From assembly GCA_016929195.1 (NCBI GenBank), contig JAFGJG010000051.1:1-43676 (forward strand): 43,676 nucleotides of DNA. The letters run 5' to 3'. Positions 16,320 to 24,248 of this stretch are shown here, one piece after another (the stretch's first letter is position 1; each line of letters begins with the position of its first letter). The notes beneath the pieces are model-generated. The model did no database searches. It worked only from the letters and a program-made list of their open reading frames with translations, and was not told the DNA's origin. The position numbers and the translations under genes were made by a program. The stretch comes from Thermoleophilaceae bacterium (GTDB lineage: Bacteria > Actinomycetota > Thermoleophilia > Solirubrobacterales > Thermoleophilaceae).

Positions 16320-17504
16320 ATGCCAAAGACCGTCATCCTCGGAGCCGCCCGCACCCCCTTCGGGAAGCTCGGCGGCGGCCTGTCCTCGCTCGACGCCACC
16401 GACCTCGGCGGCACCGCCATCGCAGCCGCCCTCGAGCGCGCCGAGGTGGCGCCCGAGCAGGTCCAGCACGTGGTCTTCGGGCAGGTCCTCCAGGCCGGCC
16501 AGGGACAGATCCCGAGCCGCCAGGCGCAGATCAAGGGCGGGATCCCGAAGGAGGTCTCCTCCGAGACGGTCAACAAGGTCTGCGCCTCCGGGCTCCGCGC
16601 GGGCGGGATCGTGGACCAGGCCGTGCGCGCGGGCGACGTGGAGGTCGCGGTCGCCGGCGGCATGGAGTCGATGTCGAACGCGCCCTACCTGCTCCCGGGC
16701 GCCCGCTTCGGCCTCCGCATGGGCGACGCCAAGGCGCTCGACGCGATGATGCACGACGGTCTGACGAACCCGTTCACCGGCAAGGGGATGGGCGCCGAGG
16801 CGGACGAGGTCGGCGACGAGCTCGAGATCACCCGCGCCGACATGGACAAGTTCGCGCTGCGCAGCCACGAGCTGGCGATCCAGGCCACCGACGAGGGCCG
16901 CCTGCCCGAGGAGATCGTGCAGGTCACGGTCAAGTCGAGGAAGGGGGACACCACCGTCGAGGTCGACGAGGGGCCGCGGCGCGGCAGCACGCTCGAGGCG
17001 CTGGCGGGCCTCAAGGGCGCGTTCAACAAGGACGGCTCCCACACGGCGGGCAATGCCCCCGGAGTGAACGACGGCGCCGGCGCGATCGTGTACGCGAGCG
17101 ACGAGTGGGCGAAGGCGAACAACCGCCCGGCGCTGGCCACGATCGTCGGCCAGGCGGCGGTGGCGGACGACTTCCCCTACCTGGCCCGCACCCCCGCCAA
17201 CGCGGCGAAGAAGGCGCTCGACCAGGCCGGCATCGCCGTCGAGGACGTGGATCTGTTCGAGATCAACGAGGCGTTCGCCTCGGTGGCGCTCAACTCGATG
17301 CGCATGCTCGGCGTGGACGAGTCGAAGGTGAACGTCAACGGCGGCGCGATCGCGCTGGGCCACCCGATCGGCGCCAGCGGCGCGCGCATCCTGATGACGC
17401 TCGTGAACGAGCTGCGCCGCCGCGGCGGCGGGCTCGGCGTGGCGGCGATCTGCTCCGGCGGCGGCCAGGGCGACGCGGTCATCGTCGAGGTCAACGGCGG
17501 CTAG
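16320..17504 (+). CDS. acetyl-CoA C-acetyltransferase (thiolase)
   Basis: A 394-residue thiolase with all active-site elements: acylated Cys88 in KVCASG, the NEAFA motif, His348 in GHPIGASG and the deprotonating Cys378 in CSGGGQG. These positions match biosynthetic-type tetrameric thiolases, which condense two acetyl-CoA or run the reverse cleavage. It would supply or consume acetoacetyl-CoA. The adjacent genes give no operon partner, but the window is rich in acyl-CoA enzymes (ligase, mutase, ETF). A strong GC hairpin follows the stop. Confidence 0.93.
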   Translation: MPKTVILGAARTPFGKLGGGLSSLDATDLGGTAIAAALERAEVAPEQVQHVVFGQVLQAGQGQIPSRQAQIKGGIPKEVSSETVNKVCASGLRAGGIVDQAVRAGDVEVAVAGGMESMSNAPYLLPGARFGLRMGDAKALDAMMHDGLTNPFTGKGMGAEADEVGDELEITRADMDKFALRSHELAIQATDEGRLPEEIVQVTVKSRKGDTTVEVDEGPRRGSTLEALAGLKGAFNKDGSHTAGNAPGVNDGAGAIVYASDEWAKANNRPALATIVGQAAVADDFPYLARTPANAAKKALDQAGIAVEDVDLFEINEAFASVALNSMRMLGVDESKVNVNGGAIALGHPIGASGARILMTLVNELRRRGGGLGVAAICSGGGQGDAVIVEVNGG

Positions 17505-17515
17505 GCCGGGCCGAA

Positions 17516-17536
17516 GCACCCGGCTCGGCCGGGTGC
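17516..17536. terminator. perfect 9-bp hairpin after the thiolase gene
   Basis: GCACCCGGC and GCCGGGTGC form a perfect stem with the loop TCG, between the convergent thiolase and NTF2-like genes. There is no T-run. Probably a shared terminator for both strands. Confidence 0.6.
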
Positions 17537-17546
17537 GCACGGAGGC

Positions 17547-17939
17547 TCACAATCCGGCCGCGGCGCGCCCCTCGGCGATGCTGCGGAACCAGCGGTAGGT
17601 CACGACGAGGCCGTCGTTCAGCTCGAACACGTGCGTGAGCATCGCCTCGAGCGGTGCCCCGCTTCTCCGGCCCCGGCCCACCCAGTGGGAGACGACCACG
17701 ACTCCGCTCGGACCCTCGAACATCTCGAGGACGTCGAGCGACTCGAACTCGAACTCGTCGTGGAGCCGCCGGAACGTCGCGCGCAGCTCCTCCCTCCCGT
17801 GACGCGTGCCCGTCTCGATCGCGTCGGGCGGGTTGACGAGCTCGGCGTCGGGGTGGATGCCGGCGACCGCTGCGTCCACGTCACCCGCGACGAACGCGGC
17901 GTAGGCGCTGCGGAGGCGCTGCTCGACCGCGGGATCCAT
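17547..17939 (-). CDS. NTF2/SnoaL-like protein, paralogue C
   Basis: A 130-residue NTF2-fold protein of the SnoaL-like type: an N-terminal helix (RSAYAAFVAGDVDAAVAGIH), an acidic pocket region (DAELVNPPDAIETGTRHG), and a final curved sheet ending in TYRWFRSIAEGRAAAGL. Such proteins are small isomerases, hydrolases or ligand binders; no specific catalytic pair is evident. It is the last of three tandem relatives on this strand, starting two bases after the previous stop. All three share the ending R-W-F-x-x-x-A-E-G-R-x-A-A-G-L, showing origin by duplication. Confidence 0.85.
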   Translation of the reverse strand: MDPAVEQRLRSAYAAFVAGDVDAAVAGIHPDAELVNPPDAIETGTRHGREELRATFRRLHDEFEFESLDVLEMFEGPSGVVVVSHWVGRGRRSGAPLEAMLTHVFELNDGLVVTYRWFRSIAEGRAAAGL

Positions 17940-17941
17940 CG

Positions 17942-18337
17942 TCAGCCGAGCCCGGCGGCCGCGCGCCCCTCGGCGCGGGTGCTGAACCAGCGGTAGGCCA
18001 CGATCCGGCCGTCCCGGATGTCGAGGACGTGCGTGAACGTCTCGTCGATGGGCACCCCGCTGCCCCGGCCGGTGGCCCGCGCCCGGACCTCCGCCAGCAC
18101 CCCTCTCGGCGTCGCCTCGATGTGGACCACGTCCAGGGACTCGTACTCGAACTGCGCGTGCATGGCCTCGAAGCTCTCTCGCAGGGCGTCCCGGCCCGAG
18201 CTGTCGGCCTCCATGGAGTACTCCGGGTTGACCAGCTCGGCCTCGGGCGCGAAGCCCGCCATCGCGGCGTCCAGGTCGCCCCGCGCGAAGTCCGCGTAGG
18301 CGCGGCGGATCCGGCGCTCGAGCGCGGGGTCGATCAA
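17942..18337 (-). CDS. NTF2/SnoaL-like protein, paralogue B
   Basis: A 131-residue NTF2-fold protein, the middle copy of the tandem set. Key segments are RRIRRAYADFARGDLDAAMAG, the pocket stretch PEAELVNPEYSMEA and the final AYRWFSTRAEGRAAAGLG. The TTG at 18337 is chosen because it overlaps the stop of the upstream copy as TTGA and begins where paralogue homology begins; the longer open frame would run inside that gene. Function is unknown beyond a small-molecule-binding fold. Confidence 0.82.
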   Translation of the reverse strand: MIDPALERRIRRAYADFARGDLDAAMAGFAPEAELVNPEYSMEADSSGRDALRESFEAMHAQFEYESLDVVHIEATPRGVLAEVRARATGRGSGVPIDETFTHVLDIRDGRIVAYRWFSTRAEGRAAAGLG

Positions 18338-18726
18338 AGCCCCGCCGCCTCCCGGCCCTCTGCCTGCGAGCGGAACCAGCGCCACTTCACGACCCTGCCG
18401 CCCGTGCAGTCGAACACGTGCGTCAGCATCTGGTCGATCGGCGCCCCGCTCACGCGGCCCTCGCCACGCCAGCGCGAGGTGACGACCACGGCACCGGGGG
18501 CCTCCAGGATCTCGCCGATCTCGATCGACAGTTCGAGGAAGTTCTCGTGGAGCCGGTCGAGCGCCCCGCGCAGCGCGGGCAGGCCGGTGGCCGTCCCGCC
18601 GTCGACGGCGTACTCCGGGTTGATGAAGACGATCTCGGGCGAGATGTGGGCCAGCGTGGCGTCCAGGTCGCCGGCCACGAACGCGGCGTAGGCGGCTCGG
18701 ATCCGCTCCTCGAAGGTCGCGTCCAC
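18334..18726 (-). CDS. NTF2/SnoaL-like protein, paralogue A
   Basis: A 130-residue NTF2-fold protein, the first transcribed copy. Segments RIRAAYAAFVAGDLDATLAH, PEIVFINPEYAVDGG and KWRWFRSQAEGREAAGL align with the other two copies without gaps of note. The GTG at 18726 matches the start of homology and leaves 24 bases before the divergent HAD gene, so the promoters overlap. An upstream in-frame start exists but would overlap the HAD gene. The stop is interlocked with paralogue B. Confidence 0.82.
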   Translation of the reverse strand: MDATFEERIRAAYAAFVAGDLDATLAHISPEIVFINPEYAVDGGTATGLPALRGALDRLHENFLELSIEIGEILEAPGAVVVTSRWRGEGRVSGAPIDQMLTHVFDCTGGRVVKWRWFRSQAEGREAAGL

Positions 18727-18750
18727 GGGGTGCAGCGTACCCTCGGGGCC

Positions 18751-19536
18751 ATGGCCGATCCGCGGGGCGCAGCCTTCTTCGACCTGGACAAGACCCTCAT
18801 CGAGGGCTCGAGCGCGATCCACTTCGGGCGCGCGGCATACCGCGCGGGGATGCTGTCGCGCCGGCAGATCCTGAGCGACGCCTGGGCGAACATCCGCTTC
18901 CGACTGAACGGCTCGACGGACGAGGGGACCGAGGAGCTGAAGCAGCGCATCCTCGACGCGATCGCCGGCTGGCGGGTGCTCGACCTGGCGCGTCTGGCGC
19001 CCGACGTACTCGCCGGGGTCCTGCCGCTCATCTACAAGGACATGCTCGACGAGGCCTACTCACACCAGGACGCCGGAAGGCCGGTGTTCATCGTGACCGC
19101 GGCGTCTCAGGAGCTTGCCGACATGCTCGCCCACGTGCTGGTGCTCGACGGCGGGATCGGGATGCGCTCCGAGGTGAGGGACGGCGTGTACACCGGCCGC
19201 TCGGCCGGGCCCTTCACCTACCGCGACGGCAAGGCCGCCGCGATCCGCGAGCTCGCAGCCGAGCGCGGGATCGACCTCACCGAGTCGTACGCCTACTCGG
19301 ACTCGGAGTCCGACCTGCCGATGCTGCGGGCGGTCGGCCATCCGGTGGCGGTCAACCCCGACTCGGAGCTCCACCGCGTGGCGCGCGCCGAGGGCTGGCG
19401 GATCATGCGCTTCGACAAGCTGGGCCGGCGCATCAAGCTGGGCGCCGCCGTCGGCGCCCTCGGCCTCATCGGCGGGACCGGGGGCTATCTGGCTGCTCGC
19501 GCGCGGCCGCGGCGGCGCTTTCCCAAGCCATGGTGA
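18751..19536 (+). CDS. HAD-IB family phosphatase-like protein
   Basis: A 261-residue HAD superfamily hydrolase of subfamily IB (SerB/CicA-like). The nucleophile and acid Asp11 and Asp13 are in FFDLDKTL, motif II is in VTAASQE, and the last acidic motif is YSDSESDLPML. HAD-IB proteins remove phosphate from serine, lysophosphatidic acid or similar small molecules. The cap region after motif I is helical. A hydrophobic stretch near residues 233-252 followed by RARPRRRFPKPW could be a C-terminal membrane anchor, as in some actinobacterial lipid-phosphatase relatives. The last 71 bases overlap the convergent NTF2-like gene. Confidence 0.88.
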   Translation: MADPRGAAFFDLDKTLIEGSSAIHFGRAAYRAGMLSRRQILSDAWANIRFRLNGSTDEGTEELKQRILDAIAGWRVLDLARLAPDVLAGVLPLIYKDMLDEAYSHQDAGRPVFIVTAASQELADMLAHVLVLDGGIGMRSEVRDGVYTGRSAGPFTYRDGKAAAIRELAAERGIDLTESYAYSDSESDLPMLRAVGHPVAVNPDSELHRVARAEGWRIMRFDKLGRRIKLGAAVGALGLIGGTGGYLAARARPRRRFPKPW

Positions 19537-19912
19537 GCGCCTCGCGGGCCTCCTCCTCGGTCCGGTAGAGCCGCCAGCCGATGACCTTGCCGTCGCGCTC
19601 CCACGCGACGTGCCAGGCGGTCTGCTCGATCGCCATACCGCTCCCGGCGCCGGTGCCCTGGAAATGCACCTTCGAGAGAGCCACCGGGCCGTGCGACTCG
19701 CTCCATTCCACCTCGGGCGTGAAGTCGGGGAAGACGCTCAGCATCTGATCGAGGAACTGACGGACGCCCGCGTGGCCGCAGAAGAGCTTCGCCTCCGGCT
19801 CCGCGATCAGCGAGGTGAACTCGACGTTGGGATGCATCAGCTCGACGAACCCGTCGAAATCGCGACGGGACAGCGCGGCGAAGGCCTCGCGCGCAAGCTC
19901 GGCGCTGTCCAT
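19466..19912 (-). CDS. NTF2/SnoaL-like protein, fourth copy
   Basis: A 148-residue NTF2-fold protein that is clearly a more distant member than the three nearby copies. It opens SAELAREAFAALSRRDFDGF, has a pocket segment HPNVEFTSLIAEPEAKLFCG, and ends in IGWRLYRTEEEAREALTMA. It lacks the AEGRAAAGL tail. It is divergent from the acyl-CoA mutase gene, with only 26 bases between starts, and overlaps the end of the HAD gene. Confidence 0.82.
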   Translation of the reverse strand: MDSAELAREAFAALSRRDFDGFVELMHPNVEFTSLIAEPEAKLFCGHAGVRQFLDQMLSVFPDFTPEVEWSESHGPVALSKVHFQGTGAGSGMAIEQTAWHVAWERDGKVIGWRLYRTEEEAREALTMAWESAAAAAREQPDSPRSRR

Positions 19913-19938
19913 GGACCGAGCCTAGACTCTCCCGAGCG

Positions 19939-21588
19939 ATGGCAGTCGAGCCGAGGCCGATGACCGACGCGGAGCGCTGGTACCGGGAGCGCTACGCCGC
20001 GACCCCCGAGCGCGACGCGCTCTTCACGACGCTGTCCGGCGAGGAGGTGCGGCCGCTCTACACGGAGGAGGACCTCCCCGAGCCCGCGCGGATCGGGCTG
20101 CCGGGCGAGTTCCCCTTCACGCGCGGCGTCTATCCGTCGATGTACCGCGGCCGGCTCTGGACGATGCGGCAGTTCGCCGGCTTCGGGACGGCCGAGGAGA
20201 CGAACGAGCGCTTCCGCTACCTGCTCGACCACGGCCAGACCGGGCTCTCCACGGCGTTCGACATGCCGTCGCTGATGGGCCACGACTCGGACCACCCGCG
20301 CTCGCTCGGCGAGGTGGGCCGCGAGGGCGTGGCGGTGGACACGCTCGACGACATGGAGACGCTGTTCGGCGGTATCCCGCTGGGCGACGTCTCCACGTCG
20401 ATGACGATCAACGCCCCGGCCGCCGTGATGCTGGCCTTCTACGTGGTAGCCGCGGAGCGCCAGGGCGTGCCACCCGAGCAGCTCGCCGGCACGATCCAGA
20501 CGGACATCCTCAAGGAGTACATCGCCCAGAAGGAGTGGTGCTTCCCGATCGACCCGGCGATGCGCCTGGTCACCGACATGGTCGAGTTCTGCGCGGAGCG
20601 GATGCCGCGCTGGCACCCGATCTCAATCTCCGGGTACCACATCCGCGAGGCCGGCTCGACGGCCCAGCAGGAGCTCGCCTTCACGCTCAAGGACGGCTTC
20701 ACCTACGTGGAGCACGCGGTCGAGCGGGGGCTCGACGTGGACGCCTTCGCGCCGCGGCTCTCGTTCTTCTTCAACGCCCACATCGACTTCTTCGAGGAGA
20801 TCGCGAAGTACCGCGCGGCGCGGCGGATCTGGGCGCGCGAGCTGCGCGACACCTACGGAGCCCGCGACGAGCGCTCGCTGCTGATGCGCTTCCACAGCCA
20901 GACGGCGGGCGTGTCGCTGACGGCCCAGCAGCCGCTGAACAACATCGTGAGGACCGCGACCGAGGCGCTCTCGGCGGTGCTCGGCGGCACGCAGTCGCTG
21001 CACACGAACAGCTACGACGAGGCGATGGCGCTGCCGACGGAGGAGGCGGTGCGGGTGGCGCTGAGGACGCAGCAGGTGATCGCCCACGAGACCGGCGTGA
21101 CGAACACGATCGATCCGCTCGGCGGCTCGTACTTCGTGGAGGCGCTGACCGATCGGATGGAGGAAGCCGCATACGCCTACTTCGCGAAGATCGACGAGCT
21201 CGGCGGGATGGTGGACGCGATCAAGCAGAACTTCCCGCAGCGCGAGATCGCGGATGCCTCCTTCCAGCTCCAGGAGGAGATCGAGCGCGGCCAGCGGATC
21301 GTGGTCGGGGTCAACCGCTACCAGTCGGTCGACGACGCCCACACGGACATCCTCCGCATCCCGCCGGAGCTCGAGCGCAAGCAGATCGGCCGGGTCCAGG
21401 CAGTGCGCGCGCGGCGCGACTCGGCCGAGGTCGAGGAGGCGCTCTCGGAGCTCCGCGACGCGGCGGCGAGCGGGCGCAACCTGATGGAGCCGCTGCTCGT
21501 CGCAGCGCGCGCGCACGCGAGCGAGGGCGAGATCGTCGAGTCGCTCCAGCGCGTGTTCGGCACGTACACCGAGACGCCGGTCTTCTAG
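19939..21588 (+). CDS. icmA: acyl-CoA mutase large subunit, isobutyryl-CoA type
   Basis: A 549-residue TIM-barrel subunit of a coenzyme-B12-dependent acyl-CoA mutase, without the C-terminal cobalamin domain. The substrate-discriminating positions are Phe79 in RQFAGFG and Gln197 in KEYIAQKEW. Isobutyryl-CoA mutases carry Phe and Gln here, while methylmalonyl-CoA mutases carry Tyr and Arg. Other family blocks are DMPSLMGHDSD, SISGYHIREAG, FHSQTAGVSLTAQQP and LGGTQSLHTNSYDEA. The predicted reaction is isobutyryl-CoA to n-butyryl-CoA, linking valine/branched-chain and straight-chain acyl-CoA. The ATG at 19939 is used; ATG at codon 8 is possible. The cobalamin-binding subunit lies 2.3 kb downstream on the same strand. 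Databases would probably call this methylmalonyl-CoA mutase. Confidence 0.9.
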   Translation: MAVEPRPMTDAERWYRERYAATPERDALFTTLSGEEVRPLYTEEDLPEPARIGLPGEFPFTRGVYPSMYRGRLWTMRQFAGFGTAEETNERFRYLLDHGQTGLSTAFDMPSLMGHDSDHPRSLGEVGREGVAVDTLDDMETLFGGIPLGDVSTSMTINAPAAVMLAFYVVAAERQGVPPEQLAGTIQTDILKEYIAQKEWCFPIDPAMRLVTDMVEFCAERMPRWHPISISGYHIREAGSTAQQELAFTLKDGFTYVEHAVERGLDVDAFAPRLSFFFNAHIDFFEEIAKYRAARRIWARELRDTYGARDERSLLMRFHSQTAGVSLTAQQPLNNIVRTATEALSAVLGGTQSLHTNSYDEAMALPTEEAVRVALRTQQVIAHETGVTNTIDPLGGSYFVEALTDRMEEAAYAYFAKIDELGGMVDAIKQNFPQREIADASFQLQEEIERGQRIVVGVNRYQSVDDAHTDILRIPPELERKQIGRVQAVRARRDSAEVEEALSELRDAAASGRNLMEPLLVAARAHASEGEIVESLQRVFGTYTETPVF

Positions 21589-21669
21589 CTCAGGCGTCCA
21601 AGCCGTTCCGCTCGGGCTAAGCCGCGCGATCCCGCATGCCGAAGCTGTTTTCGTGGGGGCTCCCGTAGC

Positions 21670-23064
21670 GTGGCACGGGGGCCTCACCTATTCGTGAAGC
21701 TCCTCACCGCACTCACAGCGATCCTCATGACCGGGCTCGTGCTCGCCGTCCCCGCCATGGCGGCGACCGAGACGGGGGACGCGGGCGACCTCCCGGCGAC
21801 GGCGCAGGACCTGTCCGGCACGCCGGTGGACGCGATCGACGGCTCGATCGGGGCCGGCGACGACCAGGACCTCTACCGAGTCTGCGTCGAGGGCGGAGGG
21901 ACTTTCTCCGCCACCACCGTCGGGGGCACCCAGCTCGACACGCAGCTCTACCTGTTCGACGCCTCCGGCCTGGGCGTCTACGGAAACGACGACTCGCAGG
22001 CCACCCGCCAGTCGACGCTCCCCGCGTTCGACGCGCTCACGCCCACCGCGCCGGGCGTCTACCTGCTCGCCGTCACCCCCTACGACCGCGACCCGGAGAG
22101 CGGCTCCGGAGCGATCTTCTCGGGCGGCGGCGTGCTTGCCCCGAGCGGCCCCGGCGGAGGCGAGCCGCTCGCGGGCTGGGGCGGCCGCGAGGGCCTGCCC
22201 GGCGACTACCGGATCACGCTCACCGGGACGGCCGGCTGCGCGCCGCCCGACGAGACGCCGCCGGTCGTGGACCTGGAGCCGGCCGACGGCGCCGAGTTCG
22301 CGCTCGGCGCGGCCGTGACCGTGGCCTACGAGTGCACGGACGAGGGCGGGTCCGGCCTCGCGGCCTGCGAGGGCAGCGTCCCGAACGGGTCGGCGCTCGA
22401 CACCACGACGCCCGGGCCGCGCGCGATCACCGTGACGGCGACCGACAACGCCGGCAACGAGACCGTCGTGACGCACACCGTGCAGGTGGTGGACGAGACG
22501 CCCCCGGCGATCGACCTGCGCGCGCCCCTCGACGGCGCCGTGTACCTGCTCGGCGAGAGCGTGCTCGCCGACTACGGCTGCTCGGACGACGCGCTCGCGA
22601 CCTGCGCAGGCGACGTGCCGGACGGCGATCCGCTCGACACCTCCTCGGTGGGCGAGCACACCTTCACCGTCGGCGCCTCGGACGAGTCCGGAAACGCCGC
22701 CTCGGCGAGCGCCTCATATCGCGTGATCTACGACTTCGGCTTCCTCTGGCCGGTGAAGGACCGGCCCGAGGTGAACAGGGTGCGTGCCGGCCGCGTGACG
22801 CTCGTGCGCTTCTCGCTCGGCGATTTCCACGGGCGTCACGTGCTCGCCTCCGGATACCCGCAGGTCGCGGAGGTCGAGTGCGGGTCCGGCGCGGAGCCGG
22901 CCACGGGCCGGCGGGCGCGGGTCCGCCGCACCCGCTGGGGGCACGGCTACGTCCTGCTCTGGAAGACGAGCCGCTCGTGGGCGGGCTCCTGCCGTCAGCT
23001 GCTTCTCGGGCTGGCCGACGGCACGGTGCACCGCGCCGACTACCGCTTCACTCACTGGCGCTAA
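21670..23064 (+). CDS. secreted protein with PPC-like and Ig-like repeats
   Basis: A 464-residue exported protein. The N-terminus has a clear signal peptide (VKLLTALTAILMTG... ending AVPAMA). Residues ~35-190 resemble a bacterial pre-peptidase C-terminal/jelly-roll domain (GSIGAGDDQDLYRVCVEGGG, a typical D-x-D-x-Y-x-V pattern). Two Ig-like repeats follow (around 200-275 and 278-352), each beginning DETPP and ending with a DNAGN or DESGN turn as in HYR/cadherin-like modules. A C-terminal basic domain with one cysteine pair closes the protein. No protease or anchor motif is seen. The GTG at 21670 or at 21694 may be the start; both retain the signal. It sits between the two mutase subunit genes. 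Confidence 0.78.
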   Translation: MARGPHLFVKLLTALTAILMTGLVLAVPAMAATETGDAGDLPATAQDLSGTPVDAIDGSIGAGDDQDLYRVCVEGGGTFSATTVGGTQLDTQLYLFDASGLGVYGNDDSQATRQSTLPAFDALTPTAPGVYLLAVTPYDRDPESGSGAIFSGGGVLAPSGPGGGEPLAGWGGREGLPGDYRITLTGTAGCAPPDETPPVVDLEPADGAEFALGAAVTVAYECTDEGGSGLAACEGSVPNGSALDTTTPGPRAITVTATDNAGNETVVTHTVQVVDETPPAIDLRAPLDGAVYLLGESVLADYGCSDDALATCAGDVPDGDPLDTSSVGEHTFTVGASDESGNAASASASYRVIYDFGFLWPVKDRPEVNRVRAGRVTLVRFSLGDFHGRHVLASGYPQVAEVECGSGAEPATGRRARVRRTRWGHGYVLLWKTSRSWAGSCRQLLLGLADGTVHRADYRFTHWR

Positions 23065-23083
23065 CCGCTAGATTGCCGAGCCG

Positions 23084-23848
23084 ATGAGGCGCCTCGTCTT
23101 CCTTGGGATGGTCTACGTGCTCGTGGCCGCGGCCATCCTGCCCGCGTCGCTCGCGGCCCAGGACGAGGCGACGCCGGATCCGGCGGCCACCACCGCGGCT
23201 CCGGCCCCCGCGACCATGGTTCCCGCGCCGGCGCCTGCGCCGGCCCCCGCGCCCGCTCCCGCGCCGGCGACGACCGCCCCGGCCCCGGCCCCGGCGCCTA
23301 AGCCGGCCGCGCCCGAGGTTCAGACGCTGGACGAGACGCCGGCGAAGAAGCAGCAGCCGGCCGAGGCCATCGCGTCCGCCTCCCAGAGCGTGACCATCCA
23401 GGACTTCGCCTTCGGCCCGGCGAGCGTGACGGTCAACGTCGGCGACACGGTTACCTGGACCAACCAGGACGACGTGGGCCACACGGCGACGGCGGACGGC
23501 GGGGAGTTCGACACCGGCATCCTGAGCCAGGGCGAGTCGGGCTCGGCCACGTTCGACACGGCGGGCACCTTCACCTACTACTGCCAGCCGCACCCGAACA
23601 TGAAGGGCACGGTCGTGGTTGAGGGTGCCAGCACCGGCGGCACGGACGACGGCGCGTCCGGCGACACCGGCGACACCGCGGCGGGCACCGGCGCGGGCAC
23701 GACGGACGATGGCCCGTCGCTCCCCTCGACGGGGATGGATGCACTCGCCCTCGGACTGCTCGGGCTCCTCATGATGGGGCTCGGCGTGGGCGTCCGGCGG
23801 CGTGCGGCTGCCGAAGGCGCGCAGCCCGCCGGTCGCATCGGCTGGTGA
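23084..23848 (+). CDS. cell-wall-anchored cupredoxin (LPSTG)
   Basis: A 254-residue surface protein. A signal peptide covers ~1-25, then a Pro/Ala repeat linker (about 40-75). A plastocyanin/azurin-type copper domain spans ~100-180 with His133, Cys167, His170 and Met173 ([19 protein letters not shown]), the complete type-1 copper ligand set. A Gly/Thr/Asp-rich stalk follows, then LPSTG at 213-217, a hydrophobic helix and RRR, which is a textbook sortase sorting signal. It should be a one-electron carrier or copper protein fixed to peptidoglycan. Its stop overlaps the GTG of the mutase small subunit. No sortase gene is in the window. Confidence 0.88.
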   Translation: MRRLVFLGMVYVLVAAAILPASLAAQDEATPDPAATTAAPAPATMVPAPAPAPAPAPAPAPATTAPAPAPAPKPAAPEVQTLDETPAKKQQPAEAIASASQSVTIQDFAFGPASVTVNVGDTVTWTNQDDVGHTATADGGEFDTGILSQGESGSATFDTAGTFTYYCQPHPNMKGTVVVEGASTGGTDDGASGDTGDTAAGTGAGTTDDGPSLPSTGMDALALGLLGLLMMGLGVGVRRRAAAEGAQPAGRIGW

Positions 23849-24246
23849 GCACCGGCCGGAAGATCCGCGTGGTCGTGGCGAAGCCCGGCCTGGACGGCCA
23901 TGACCGCGGCGCCAAGATCATCGCCCGCGCCCTGCGCGACGCGGGCATGGAGGTCATCTACACGGGCCTCCACCAGACGCCGGAGCAGATCGTGGAGACC
24001 GTGATCCAGGAGGACGCGGACGCGGTCGGGCTGTCGATCCTCTCGGGCGCGCACATGACGCTCGTGCCGCGGATCGCCGAGGGGCTGAAGGCCGCCGGCG
24101 CCGACGAGGTCGTGCTCGTGGTCGGCGGCACCATCCCCGGGGAGGACATCCCCGAGCTCAAGGAGCTGGGCGTGGCCGAGGTGTTCACGCCGGGCTCGCC
24201 GGTCCAGGGGATCGTCGACTACATCCGCTCGGCCGTTCCGGCCTAG
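23845..24246 (+). CDS. icmB: cobalamin-binding acyl-CoA mutase small subunit
   Basis: A 133-residue stand-alone B12-binding domain. It carries D-x-H-x-x-G (Asp17, His19, Gly22 in [10 protein letters not shown]), which supplies the lower axial histidine, with the later GLSILSGAH and [10 protein letters not shown] motifs of the Rossmann-like fold. Segments such as [12 protein letters not shown] match the isobutyryl-CoA mutase small subunit closely. It must pair with the large subunit gene upstream. The GTG overlaps the cupredoxin stop, so its translation is coupled to that gene. An MeaB/IcmF-type G-protein chaperone is not in the window. Confidence 0.9.
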   Translation: MSTGRKIRVVVAKPGLDGHDRGAKIIARALRDAGMEVIYTGLHQTPEQIVETVIQEDADAVGLSILSGAHMTLVPRIAEGLKAAGADEVVLVVGGTIPGEDIPELKELGVAEVFTPGSPVQGIVDYIRSAVPA

Positions 24247-24248
24247 CC

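Noticed and set aside
23220-23310. Alternating Pro/Ala-coding repeat as a possible tandem DNA element
   Set aside because: It is in frame within the cupredoxin gene and codes a Pro/Ala linker, a normal wall-spanning stalk.
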